From positions 2,542,001 to 2,606,000 of the forward strand of contig NZ_CP012981.1 of NCBI RefSeq assembly GCF_001411495.1: a stretch of 64,000 nucleotides of DNA, written 5' to 3'. The notes beneath the pieces were generated by a model. It searched no databases. It saw only the letters and a program-made list of their open reading frames with translations, and was not told the DNA's origin. The translations under genes were made by a program, and so were the position numbers. The DNA comes from Burkholderia cepacia ATCC 25416. Lineage in GTDB: Bacteria; Pseudomonadota; Gammaproteobacteria; Burkholderiales; Burkholderiaceae. Positions 44,381 to 50,885 of this stretch are shown piece after piece (position 1 is the stretch's first letter; every line of letters begins with the position of its first letter).

Positions 44381-44845
44381 TCAAAAAACTGAAGGGATAA
44401 ATCTGCGGACGGCGCGGGCGCGCAACTCGCAGTTCTGGCGGGTGTTGCGCTGGGTGCCATGGCTGAAGTCCTGGTACCACGCCCAGCCGGAGTTCGATTC
44501 GTGGCGTTCACCGGACCAGTAATAGGTCGGCTCGAACTCGGCCTTCAGGTTCGCGAACAGGAGCGATTGCTCCCGCCGCGTCGGCAGTTCGCCGCCACGT
44601 TCGGCGGCCCACGTCTTCGCCGCCTCCCAATCCAGATCTTCGGCTTCCCCCGGCAGGAGAATCAGGTAGTGGCTCAACGAGCCGTCTTCGAGAAGGATCT
44701 GCCCGGCGATGCGCTCGCCGGCAGCGAGCGGGACCGTGACGGCGTCGACGTAGTACTCGGTCGCCCGCGGTTGCTTCTTGAACTCGTCGATCATCGCGCC
44801 GATGCGCGCGTGATCTGCTTCAATCTGTTCGAGCGTGATCGTCAT
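44381..44845 (-). CDS. DGR target protein 1 (DUF1566/C-type-lectin-like, contains VR1)
   Basis: A 154-aa protein. A helical start (TLEQIEADHARIGAMIDEFK) precedes a DUF1566/Lcl-type domain: WEAAKTWAAERGGELPTRRE then YYWSGERHESNSGWAW. The variable segment is YQDFSHGTQRNTRQNCELRA, ending RAVRRFIPSVF. DUF1566 and C-type lectin folds are the usual DGR display scaffolds. No signal peptide or tail-fibre domain is visible, so the diversified surface may act inside the cell or on another phage or host protein. Confidence 0.9.
   Translation of the reverse strand: MTITLEQIEADHARIGAMIDEFKKQPRATEYYVDAVTVPLAAGERIAGQILLEDGSLSHYLILLPGEAEDLDWEAAKTWAAERGGELPTRREQSLLFANLKAEFEPTYYWSGERHESNSGWAWYQDFSHGTQRNTRQNCELRARAVRRFIPSVF
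44389..44400 (-). promoter_or_regulatory. Conserved element 3' of VR1 (candidate homing signal)
   Basis: ATTTATCCCTTCAG directly follows VR1 on the minus strand; almost the same string follows VR2 and none follows the TR. Such VR-only flanks direct one-way mutagenic homing in known DGRs. Confidence 0.4.
44401..44492 (-). repeat. DGR variable repeat 1 (VR1)
   Basis: 92 nt aligned to TR without gaps. There are 10 mismatches, all at TR adenines (for example AAC to GAC, AGC, ACC, CGC and TGC; CAC to CGC). All G, C and T positions of TR are kept. Confidence 0.95.
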
Positions 44846-44867
44846 TGCATGCTCCGATTGTGAATGG

Positions 44868-44881
44868 CTGAAGGGTTAAAT
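44868..44881 (-). promoter_or_regulatory. Conserved element 3' of VR2 (candidate homing signal)
   Basis: ATTTAACCCTTCAG on the minus strand, 13 of 14 nt as after VR1, absent after TR. Confidence 0.4.
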
Positions 44882-45238
44882 CGACAATCTGCGGACGGCG
44901 CGGGCGCGCAACTCGCTGCTCTGGAGGTCGCCGTACTGGAAGCCATTGGCGAAGTACTGGGACCACGCCCAGCCGGCGAAATCCGGGTCATCGTCCGGCG
45001 TGTTCGACCAGTACGCAGCCTTCTCGAACAGGTCGCGGTGCTGCTCGTATGCGATCACGAGCTCGGCGCGCGTCGGCAGGTCGCCGCCAATCGACTTCGC
45101 CCATTCCATCTGCTCCTGCCATGTGGCGCGGCCGTTGTCACCCGGTAAGAGATAGGTGTGTGTGACGTCGCCGTTCTTATCGACGAAGCCACCGAGATAG
45201 ACCTCGCCTTCAGCGGCCGGGGGAATTTGGATTTGCAT
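44876..45238 (-). CDS. DGR target protein 2 (DUF1566/C-type-lectin-like, contains VR2)
   Basis: A 120-aa protein, essentially one DUF1566-type domain: beta-rich GEVYLGGFVDKNGDVTHTYL, then WQEQMEWAKSIGGDLPTRAE, AAYWSNTPDDDPDFAGWAW and the variable SQYFANGFQYGDLQSSELRA before the fixed RAVRRLSI end. It is parallel to target 1 but lacks the helical N-terminus. No signal peptide. It begins the DGR gene set in transcription order. Confidence 0.9.
   Translation of the reverse strand: MQIQIPPAAEGEVYLGGFVDKNGDVTHTYLLPGDNGRATWQEQMEWAKSIGGDLPTRAELVIAYEQHRDLFEKAAYWSNTPDDDPDFAGWAWSQYFANGFQYGDLQSSELRARAVRRLSI
44887..44978 (-). repeat. DGR variable repeat 2 (VR2)
   Basis: Over the first 90 nt (44,887-44,976) there are 13 mismatches to TR, all at TR adenines (AAC to TAC, GCC, TTC, GGC, GAC, AGC; TAC to TCC; CAC to CTC). 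The boundary is marked by a non-adenine difference just outside, near 44,977. Confidence 0.94.
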
Positions 45239-45315
45239 GGGATCTCCAGAAAAGAAGCAGGCGCCACGAAGGACGCCCGCAAAGTGGTACTACCAAGAAG
45301 AGGGAACAGCGGTTA

Positions 45316-45435
45316 TCAGTGCCGCACGACCTGAGTGCGCGCCGGGTGCTCGATGCGCTCCTGCAGGGCGACATGAAGGCAGAGGAGCAGGATCAGGGCG
45401 GCGAACGCGCCGGCCCAGATTTTCAGGATCACCAT
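45316..45435 (-). CDS. Small phage membrane protein (39 aa)
   Basis: MVILKIWAGAFAALILLLCL is a single transmembrane segment, followed by a short charged tail (QERIEHPARTQVVRH). Its ATG overlaps the stop of the upstream gene in ATGGTGA, arguing for translation. No homology recognised; a holin-, Rz- or inhibitor-like role is possible. Confidence 0.6.
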   Translation of the reverse strand: MVILKIWAGAFAALILLLCLHVALQERIEHPARTQVVRH

Positions 45436-45644
45436 GTCAGGACCCCGGCGCGGAACGCGACGCAGAGAAACCAGACGCAGGCGACAGCGATTCCATTGCC
45501 GCCGGCCCAGAGGCTTCCCTTGATGACGTAGCCGTGGATCTCGCCACAGGCGCCGAGCAATTCGTTATCGCTCGCGCCGAGCAAAACAAGCGATCGCTTG
45601 TTTTTGTGAATTACAGGCTGCAGGCTGTTAGAGGCGAGTCGCAT
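45429..45644 (-). CDS. Small hypothetical phage membrane protein
   Basis: A 71-aa protein with a hydrophobic C-terminal helix (GGNGIAVACVWFLCVAFRAG). The first half is polar (LQPVIHKNKRSLVLLGASDN). Its start touches the stop of the upstream gene. Confidence 0.55.
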   Translation of the reverse strand: MRLASNSLQPVIHKNKRSLVLLGASDNELLGACGEIHGYVIKGSLWAGGNGIAVACVWFLCVAFRAGVLTW

Positions 45645-45976
45645 CAGAGGTTCTCCCCGCAGATTCGGATATGGGTCGGCGGATCGCGGGGGCGCTCGAC
45701 GGACAGATAGCCGGCCTTCACGAGCGCGGTCTCAGCCACAATTCGGATGCTGGACTTTAGCGCATCTGCCGGGATCTCGCGAAGCACCAGCTGCAGCGCC
45801 TCGGCCATGTCGACGGCGGCGCTTGCAGTTCGGCAATCATCCGGACTGATGAAGCGAGCCGCGCCAGCTGCATCGACCGTCAGCAAGGAAAGCGTCGGCG
45901 CATGCGATGAAACGAGAATCTCTGGGTAGAGGGCATGCGGCTGCCACGGGCCGGGCGTGTGTTTGATCTGGTTCAT
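45644..45976 (-). CDS. Hypothetical phage protein (MNQIKHTPGPW family)
   Basis: A 110-aa protein opening MNQIKHTPGPWQPHALYPEI, a start shared by many phage-encoded small proteins, with an Ala-rich helix (TASAAVDMAEALQLVLREIP). No assigned function. Confidence 0.75.
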   Translation of the reverse strand: MNQIKHTPGPWQPHALYPEILVSSHAPTLSLLTVDAAGAARFISPDDCRTASAAVDMAEALQLVLREIPADALKSSIRIVAETALVKAGYLSVERPRDPPTHIRICGENL

Positions 45977-45984
45977 GGGGGTGC

Positions 45985-46209
45985 TCACATGCAGCGCGCA
46001 AGCGCGCATTGGATCTCTGTCTGCGCCGCCTGGTCCTGATACTGGAAGTAGCCGACGATGAGGAGGTAGACGAAGCACACGCCGAGCGCGGCGAGAACGT
46101 TGCGTGCAGCATGTAACAGCGCGCGCGCAATGCGAAAGCCGCGGTTGCGGGGCTTCGCGGGTTTCCAGGTGATCAGCGACTCAGGCGCCGTATGATTCGT
46201 CGAATTCAT
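45985..46209 (-). CDS. Small phage membrane protein
   Basis: A 74-aa protein. Basic N-terminus (WKPAKPRNRGFRIARALLHA), one transmembrane helix (NVLAALGVCFVYLLIVGYFQ) and a Cys-containing tail (EIQCALARCM). ATG 46,209 was chosen over the long upstream frame. Confidence 0.6.
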   Translation of the reverse strand: MNSTNHTAPESLITWKPAKPRNRGFRIARALLHAARNVLAALGVCFVYLLIVGYFQYQDQAAQTEIQCALARCM

Positions 46210-46232
46210 GGTCTTTCCTCGTTGGGGTCGAT

Positions 46233-46355
46233 TCAGCAGCCGGCGTGCATGGACCGGACGCCCGGCGCAATGAGATTTATTGCTAGGCGCCGGAGCTCGG
46301 CCGAGCCGGGGCACTCGCGGCGCAGCTCGAGCAGATCGCGTGCGGTTTGGCTCAT
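46233..46355 (-). CDS. Small hypothetical phage ORF (40 aa)
   Basis: A basic, helical peptide beginning MSQTARDLLELRRECPGSAE and ending HAGC. It fits between neighbouring genes without overlap. No family recognised. Confidence 0.45.
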   Translation of the reverse strand: MSQTARDLLELRRECPGSAELRRLAINLIAPGVRSMHAGC

Positions 46356-46399
46356 GGCGTTCTTGGTGTGGTGTGATTGCCCGCCGTAGCGGGCGCGGC

Positions 46400-46657
46400 T
46401 CATGCTGTGCCTCGGACGACATCAAGTCGCTTCACCATGGGGTGCATGTGGCCACCGGTCGAAAGCGCAATGCGCAACCTGCGAACACAGGGAACGTTAA
46501 GTCGTTCCTCGTTCCATCGCCCGTGGTGCCATTCCTTGCGCGACTCGACAACGCCGCTGAAAACGTGCGCGTTGCCACCCTTGCGACCGATCCAGCAAAC
46601 GACCGTGCCAACCTTCGGCATTGCGCGATATTCCTTGCGGCGTTGACGTGCGTTCAT
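46400..46657 (-). CDS. Small basic hypothetical phage protein
   Basis: An 85-aa Arg/Lys-rich protein starting MNARQRRKEYRAMPKVGTVV with a short beta-like core (CWIGRKGGNAHVFSGVVESR). Perhaps nucleic-acid binding. ATG 46,657 was chosen because the longer frame upstream crosses another gene. Confidence 0.55.
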   Translation of the reverse strand: MNARQRRKEYRAMPKVGTVVCWIGRKGGNAHVFSGVVESRKEWHHGRWNEERLNVPCVRRLRIALSTGGHMHPMVKRLDVVRGTA

Positions 46658-46683
46658 CGTCGTTCCCCTTCGTGTTGCGTTGG

Positions 46684-46791
46684 TCAGTGGCGCTGCCGGC
46701 GAGTCGGCGCCTTCCTGAGATCGAAGGCGGCGACGAGCAGAAGCGCTGCGGCGAAAATCCCCAGGCCGAAGCCGATAAGCAGGTTGATCAC
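46684..46791 (-). CDS. Small phage membrane protein (35 aa), first gene of the PL operon
   Basis: GTG start, hydrophobic helix INLLIGFGLGIFAAALLLVA, then a basic tail (RKAPTRRQRH). Too short for certainty, but the composition is typical of small phage membrane proteins. Confidence 0.45.
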   Translation of the reverse strand: MINLLIGFGLGIFAAALLLVAAFDLRKAPTRRQRH

Positions 46792-46853
46792 AGATTCGTA
46801 CTCCGAAATTAATTGGTGACTGAACCGTTTCCCGCTTCCTGACTGCGCTCAAG

Positions 46854-47042
46854 GAATGGCACTGTCACAATGCCATTCGATCAGAGCAGTCGAACTCTCA
46901 AGGGCGCGCACTCGGGGTGCTGCATGCTGCGCTGCTCGGTTGATGGATGCGGAGGATCCGCGGCCGAATGCGCGCTCTTGAGAGCATTGTTTTACGTCCC
47001 CGTCCGGCTACACCTGGCAGAGCCAGCTCCGGACCGGGGACG
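46854..47042 (-). ncRNA. Structured leader RNA candidate in the PL transcript
   Basis: Within the roughly 450-nt untranslated leader of the leftward operon there are three nested structures: GAATGGCA/TGCCATTC (46,854-46,878); 46,896-46,910 pairing with 46,969-46,983 (14 of 15, enclosing GCGGA/TCCGC); and 46,995-47,007 pairing with 47,029-47,042 (enclosing CTGGC/GCCAG). No ORF fits the region. The rest of 46,792-47,379 holds PL and the repressor 3' flank. Confidence 0.4.
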
Positions 47043-47238
47043 GTGCGACGGGTTACCACGCCACTCGTCGCCGGGCGCCGCATTGCGGTAGCAGCTCATC
47101 AGGCCGCCATTTCTCGCGCTTTTACATTCAGCCGCACGAGGCCAAGGGCTGGGTGCTGGTGCACCTATTCATCTGCCGTCAGGGTTACAGAGCGATCCGC
47201 CGTGGCGGTGGCGCAGCGATCTGCGCTGCGTTGATGGA

Positions 47239-47275
47239 ACAATAGCAAACGCTTTCGATGAACGCAAGCAAATGC
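47239..47275 (-). promoter_or_regulatory. Prophage early leftward promoter PL with operators
   Basis: On the minus strand TTGCGT, 17 bp, TATTGT, overlapped by AGCATTTGCT- and GCGTTTGCTAT-like operator motifs. It matches the PR region at 32 of 37 positions. It would drive the whole leftward operon and be shut by the CI-like repressor. Confidence 0.7.
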
Positions 47276-47379
47276 TATCGGAACATGGCAAAAAAATTCA
47301 GCGGGCGAGGCCGCTGCTATTACATATGATGAAAAGCCTGCGCTGGCAGGCCGGTGGAGATCGGATTTGGAGTAGTTAT

Positions 47380-48168
47380 TCAGTCTTCGATGGCTGAGCC
47401 TCGCGGCATGATCGCGGCGACGCGGTGTATCGACCGAACGGTGCCCATGGAGCGCGTGATCGGGGGGATGCCATTGTTGATTGAGCCAAGGCATACTTCG
47501 CCGTCTCGGATCCAGAGCAACTCTTTGACGACAGCGCTTCCGTCCGTGAATTTGACAACAACGTCGTCGCCCGGAAGGGCCTCGGCATTTGGCTCAACGA
47601 CGATATATTCGCCGCTCTTAATGCGCGGCCGCATGCTATCGCCGCGCACCTTCAGCCCATAGGCTTCCGAGTCACGTAGACGCACTTCCGGCAGCATCGC
47701 GCAGCCGTGACCGACTGGATAATCATCAATATTGATATATCCATCGGGTCCTCCTTGAACTTCGCCGACCACAACGACGCCCCTCCCAGGTCTCAGCCTC
47801 AATTCTTCGCCAACGTTTGACTCAAGCATTTTGTCGATGCTAGGCCGAGAACCGGGCGGCAAATTGCTGATGAGGTCGCCACTTTGCCCGATTCTCTGGT
47901 CTTCAGTGGCCGCATAAATGTGCTTTGGAGATGCGTCTTTCGGTGAAAACCCGATGTCGAAATACAACTCTTGAAGAGAGAGCTCGGCCTCGAGCCGCCT
48001 TGCTGCCTTCCAGCCAAAGCTTTTCCCTTCACGGTAGTTTTCGTTGAGCAACTGCCTCAGGCGCGTCGCGTCTTGATTGTGGTTACGGGCAAAGGCGGCA
48101 ACATTGCCGTCGGTTTCTTTGTCCACGAGCGCTTGTAGGCGATTTCGTCGATGGGCGTCTATGTCCAT
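47380..48168 (-). CDS. CI-like phage repressor with S24 (LexA-type) peptidase domain
   Basis: A 262-aa lysogeny repressor. N-terminal DNA-binding region about residues 5-75 (LQALVDKETDGNVAAFARNH; ATRLRQLLNENYREGKSFGW). The C-terminal S24 domain has the catalytic Ser in VRGDSMRPRIKSGEYIVVEP and a Lys in VVKFTDGSAVVKEL; GEVQGG is the probable self-cleavage area. RecA-stimulated cleavage after DNA damage would induce the prophage. Start MDIDAHRRNRLQ leaves room for PRM and the operators at 48,191-48,265. Confidence 0.9.
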   Translation of the reverse strand: MDIDAHRRNRLQALVDKETDGNVAAFARNHNQDATRLRQLLNENYREGKSFGWKAARRLEAELSLQELYFDIGFSPKDASPKHIYAATEDQRIGQSGDLISNLPPGSRPSIDKMLESNVGEELRLRPGRGVVVVGEVQGGPDGYINIDDYPVGHGCAMLPEVRLRDSEAYGLKVRGDSMRPRIKSGEYIVVEPNAEALPGDDVVVKFTDGSAVVKELLWIRDGEVCLGSINNGIPPITRSMGTVRSIHRVAAIMPRGSAIED

Positions 48169-48190
48169 GGCGGAATTAAACCTCAAAACT

Positions 48191-48260
48191 AGCATTTGCT
48201 GTGATAGCAAAAGATTGCGGAGTCGCGTGCATTTGCTTGCGTTTAGCGAGAGCATTTGCT
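48191..48260. promoter_or_regulatory. OR operator cluster
   Basis: Three AGCATTTGCT-type sites (48,191-48,200; 48,228-48,237; 48,251-48,260) plus a partial ATAGCAAAAG between repressor and cro-like gene. The same motif recurs at PL. Confidence 0.65.
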
Positions 48261-48265
48261 ATCGT
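48229..48265 (+). promoter_or_regulatory. Prophage early rightward promoter PR
   Basis: TTGCGT (48,237-48,242), 17 bp, TATCGT (48,260-48,265). The expected transcript start falls at about the ATG of the cro-like gene (48,272), so its mRNA may be leaderless. Confidence 0.7.
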
Positions 48266-48271
48266 CTGTGC

Positions 48272-48589
48272 ATGGACGCCTTTCACACCTACCTCAAAGC
48301 CCTGACCAAGGATCAGCGAGTCGAACTCGCTGAGAAGGTCGACACGACAGTCGCCTATCTCTGGCAAATCGCGTACGGACAGCGTCGCTGCCGGGAAGGG
48401 CTTGCGATCGAGATCGAGAAGGCGACATCGCGCGCCGTTCGCCTCGAAACGCTGCGACCCGACATTGACTGGGCATACGTTAGAAGTTCTGCGCAGTCGA
48501 TTGCCGAGAGCGACTCGAACCGCCCCGCTGCGGATTCTACAGATGACGTTCAGCCTCCGACCGGCGGTCGCGTTGGGATGGGTGAGTAA
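48272..48589 (+). CDS. Cro-like regulator (YdaS-type helix-turn-helix)
   Basis: A 105-aa protein. The N-terminal half DAFHTYLKALTKDQRVELAE then VDTTVAYLWQIAYGQRRCRE is a YdaS/Cro-like helix-turn-helix, with RPDIDWAYVRS at its end; the C-terminus is disordered (DSNRPAADSTDDVQPPTGG). First gene rightward and divergent from the repressor, the lambda cro position. Confidence 0.82.
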   Translation: MDAFHTYLKALTKDQRVELAEKVDTTVAYLWQIAYGQRRCREGLAIEIEKATSRAVRLETLRPDIDWAYVRSSAQSIAESDSNRPAADSTDDVQPPTGGRVGMGE

Positions 48590-48691
48590 AGGCATGTGTG
48601 GCTCTCGGAGGCGTTGTGTTGAAAAAATTTTCGCGCCGTCCTGAGTCGTAATTCCAGTAGTAATCCGGTTGTTTTTTTCAATGGAGTCTGA

Positions 48692-49066
48692 ATGCTCTTA
48701 CAGCCTCACCACCAGCCTGCAAGCGGCGCCCGTGCGGAGCAGGCTGAGTTTGTGCCGCATGAATCGATCGCGGAATGTCGTTCCTTCCGTGATGCCGTGT
48801 GTCTCGCGTGGGACCAGCGGGCCGAGCGCGGCATGACGCAAAGAACGCTTGCCGAAAACCTCGAGATCCCGGCCTCGCACCTTTCCAACATGCTCAACCG
48901 CGAGCCGGTTGACCGTCACGGGAAGGCGCGGCAGGACCTTCCGGCCCGGCTGATCGCGGACTTTGAACGGGTCGTCGGAAATCGTGCCGTGTCGCAGTAC
49001 CTCGCGCGGATGGCGATGCTGACGTTGATGGAGGAAGTAATCCAGCAGAGGGCGACTATGAAATGA
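48692..49066 (+). CDS. CII-like phage regulatory protein
   Basis: A 124-aa protein with CII-type (Phage_CP76) layout: ESIAECRSFRDAVCLAWDQR, helix-turn-helix MTQRTLAENLEIPASHLSNM and C-terminal helices (RLIADFERVVGNRAVSQYLA). The position after cro supports a lysis-lysogeny role. The stop overlaps the next gene by 4 bp. Confidence 0.7.
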   Translation: MLLQPHHQPASGARAEQAEFVPHESIAECRSFRDAVCLAWDQRAERGMTQRTLAENLEIPASHLSNMLNREPVDRHGKARQDLPARLIADFERVVGNRAVSQYLARMAMLTLMEEVIQQRATMK

Positions 49067-49251
49067 ATGAGGATCAGGCGCTTCGGATTGGCCGCAAGGC
49101 TGTAGAGGATGCCCGGAAACGGGTTGGTAATGACCGAAACGCACTGCTACAGGAGTTGGAGAAAGGCACAAAAAAGAACACGGAGACGATGCAGGCGTTT
49201 GCGATAGCAGGACGCCTGTTTCTTCAGGCAAGTCAGGCAACGAAGCAGTAA
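49063..49251 (+). CDS. Small hypothetical phage protein
   Basis: A 62-aa helical protein (NEDQALRIGRKAVEDARKRV; TMQAFAIAGRLFLQASQATK), ATGA-coupled to the CII-like gene. No family recognised. Confidence 0.65.
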   Translation: MNEDQALRIGRKAVEDARKRVGNDRNALLQELEKGTKKNTETMQAFAIAGRLFLQASQATKQ

Positions 49252-49360
49252 GGCACGCCGGCTTCGGCCGGCGTACTGAATCCGATCACAAGCGTTCGCG
49301 CACGAGCTCTTCTGATTCGATTTAGTAATCCTACGCGGTACAGGCCGCAGGGAGTTGCCA

Positions 49361-49660
49361 ATGAGCGATTTTCACAGCCCGCGCTCCGGGCATCGCGTCT
49401 CCGAGACGCAGCAAGACAGCTTCCACTCCATTTCGGTCGCCAAGCTTTCGGCCACTCAGCAGATGGTGATGGACTGTTTCGACACGCCCGAAACCTTGCT
49501 GACTCGCGAGGAAATTTCGGCGATGACGAATCTCAAACTTTCCAGCGTATGCGGCCGCTCTCGCGAGCTGATCGACGCTGGCCGCCTTGCAAAGCGCGGC
49601 AAGCGCGAGTGCAAGGCCACTGGCAAAGATCAAGAGCAGCTCGGCCTTCCGGTCGCTTGA
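49361..49660 (+). CDS. Small winged-helix-like phage protein
   Basis: A 99-aa protein with a helix-turn-helix pattern: LSATQQMVMDCFDTPETLLT, REEISAMTNLKLSSVCGRSR, ELIDAGRLAKRGKRECKATG. It could be an early regulator. ATG 49,361 was preferred to a TTG two codons upstream. Confidence 0.65.
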   Translation: MSDFHSPRSGHRVSETQQDSFHSISVAKLSATQQMVMDCFDTPETLLTREEISAMTNLKLSSVCGRSRELIDAGRLAKRGKRECKATGKDQEQLGLPVA

Positions 49661-49661
49661 C

Positions 49662-49877
49662 ATGGCCCGGTTCCATTGCCGTTGTCGCAAATGCGACCGC
49701 CGCCGGGTGCTCCAGGACAAACCCGGCGTCCTGGAGGACGCGGCTTATCCGAAATGCATCTGCGGCGCGCGCGACTGGCGCATCGACAAATGGATGATGC
49801 AGCGCAACGCAGGCACGACGCGTTGCGAGTGCGCCGGCTACTGGTTCCCGCACCGCATGGGCAGCTTCTACTGCTAG
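49662..49877 (+). CDS. Cys-rich zinc-binding phage protein
   Basis: A 71-aa protein with seven Cys arranged as CRCRKC, CIC and CEC pairs (ARFHCRCRKCDRRRVLQDKP; YPKCICGARDWRIDKWMMQR), probably a zinc ribbon. Function unknown. Confidence 0.7.
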   Translation: MARFHCRCRKCDRRRVLQDKPGVLEDAAYPKCICGARDWRIDKWMMQRNAGTTRCECAGYWFPHRMGSFYC

Positions 49878-49934
49878 CACCGTAGGGACGGTAGCGACCG
49901 CCTACCAGGCCATTCCGACTTCTGGACCCGTGAC

Positions 49935-50021
49935 ATGACGCAGGACCAACACGACGCCCTCGTGGCGCAATACAGCGCGGAATCGCGCGAAAACCGCATG
50001 CCGCTCGAGGCGGCAGCCTAG
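49935..50021 (+). CDS. Very small phage ORF (28 aa)
   Basis: MTQDQHDALVAQYSAESREN and nine more residues, ending 9 bp before the ParB-like gene. Plausible coupling peptide. Confidence 0.35.
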   Translation: MTQDQHDALVAQYSAESRENRMPLEAAA

Positions 50022-50030
50022 GAGAACAAC

Positions 50031-50885
50031 GTGGGCAGAAGCTCAAAAGAAGTGTACGGCGCATCGGGGCAGGGGAATGTGCTCAGCATGGATCCGGACG
50101 CGTTTACGCTCGTGACCGATCCGAAGCATCCGCTGTATGACCGCCGAGTCCATCAGGCACCGGACGAAAAAACGATTCGCAACTACCGCGCGCACGGCGT
50201 GTTCACGCCGGTCGTCTTCTACAAGGACATCGAGACGGGCGAACTTCTGATCGTCGAAGGGCGCCGCCGTGTAATCAACGCGCGCGAGCTCAATCACCGA
50301 CTGATCAACGAAGGGCACGAGCCGATCACGATTCCCGCAATCCCGAAACGCGTGCTGGGCGACGGCGTGAAACCGTTCGTCGGGGTGATGATCAGCGCGA
50401 ACGAGATCCGCCAGGGTGATTCGCTGGTGAACCGCGCCGAAAAGATGGCGCGTGCGCTCGACGTCGGCCATACGCTCGAGGCGGTATCGGCGATGTTCGG
50501 TGTGAACGAGGCGACCGTGACGGCAGCCATGAAGTTGCTCGAATGTTGCATGGTCGTTCGCGATGCAGTCGAAGCCGGCACGATCACCCAGGTCGTCGCC
50601 ATGAAGCTGGCGAAGCTGCAGCCGGACGAGCAGCGCGCCAAGCTGGCCGAGATCGAGGTAGCCATCGAAGGGAAGGCCGGGCATGAGCGGTCGCGCGCGA
50701 TGCGTGCCGTGCTCGACGCCGCACCCGTGAAGCGCGCCAAGCCAACGCGCAAGGACATCGCCGAGGCGCTCAAGACGGCTACCGGCGAGCGTGCCGAAGC
50801 GCTGCGATGGGTTCTCGGCCTCGTAGAGGGTGAGGGAGCGCCGGCGGTCGACCCGCGGCAGATGTCGATCGACGAGGCAGCATGA
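50031..50885 (+). CDS. ParB/Srx-domain phage protein
   Basis: A 284-aa protein with GTG start. A ParB-like N-terminal domain (NYRAHGVFTPVVFYKDIETG; LLIVEGRRRVINARELNHRL) precedes a KorB-like helix-turn-helix (HTLEAVSAMFGVNEATVTAA). Possibly partition, regulation or replication licensing; no ParA is seen. The stop overlaps the replication gene (ATGA). Confidence 0.82.
   Translation: MGRSSKEVYGASGQGNVLSMDPDAFTLVTDPKHPLYDRRVHQAPDEKTIRNYRAHGVFTPVVFYKDIETGELLIVEGRRRVINARELNHRLINEGHEPITIPAIPKRVLGDGVKPFVGVMISANEIRQGDSLVNRAEKMARALDVGHTLEAVSAMFGVNEATVTAAMKLLECCMVVRDAVEAGTITQVVAMKLAKLQPDEQRAKLAEIEVAIEGKAGHERSRAMRAVLDAAPVKRAKPTRKDIAEALKTATGERAEALRWVLGLVEGEGAPAVDPRQMSIDEAA

Noticed and set aside
43757..44978. 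Three similar repeats as ordinary gene duplication
   Set aside because: All 23 differences fall on template adenines, which random drift would not produce.
47165..47494. 109-codon minus-strand ORF between PL and the repressor
   Set aside because: It overlaps the repressor 3' end and spans the PL operators; composition is not protein-like.
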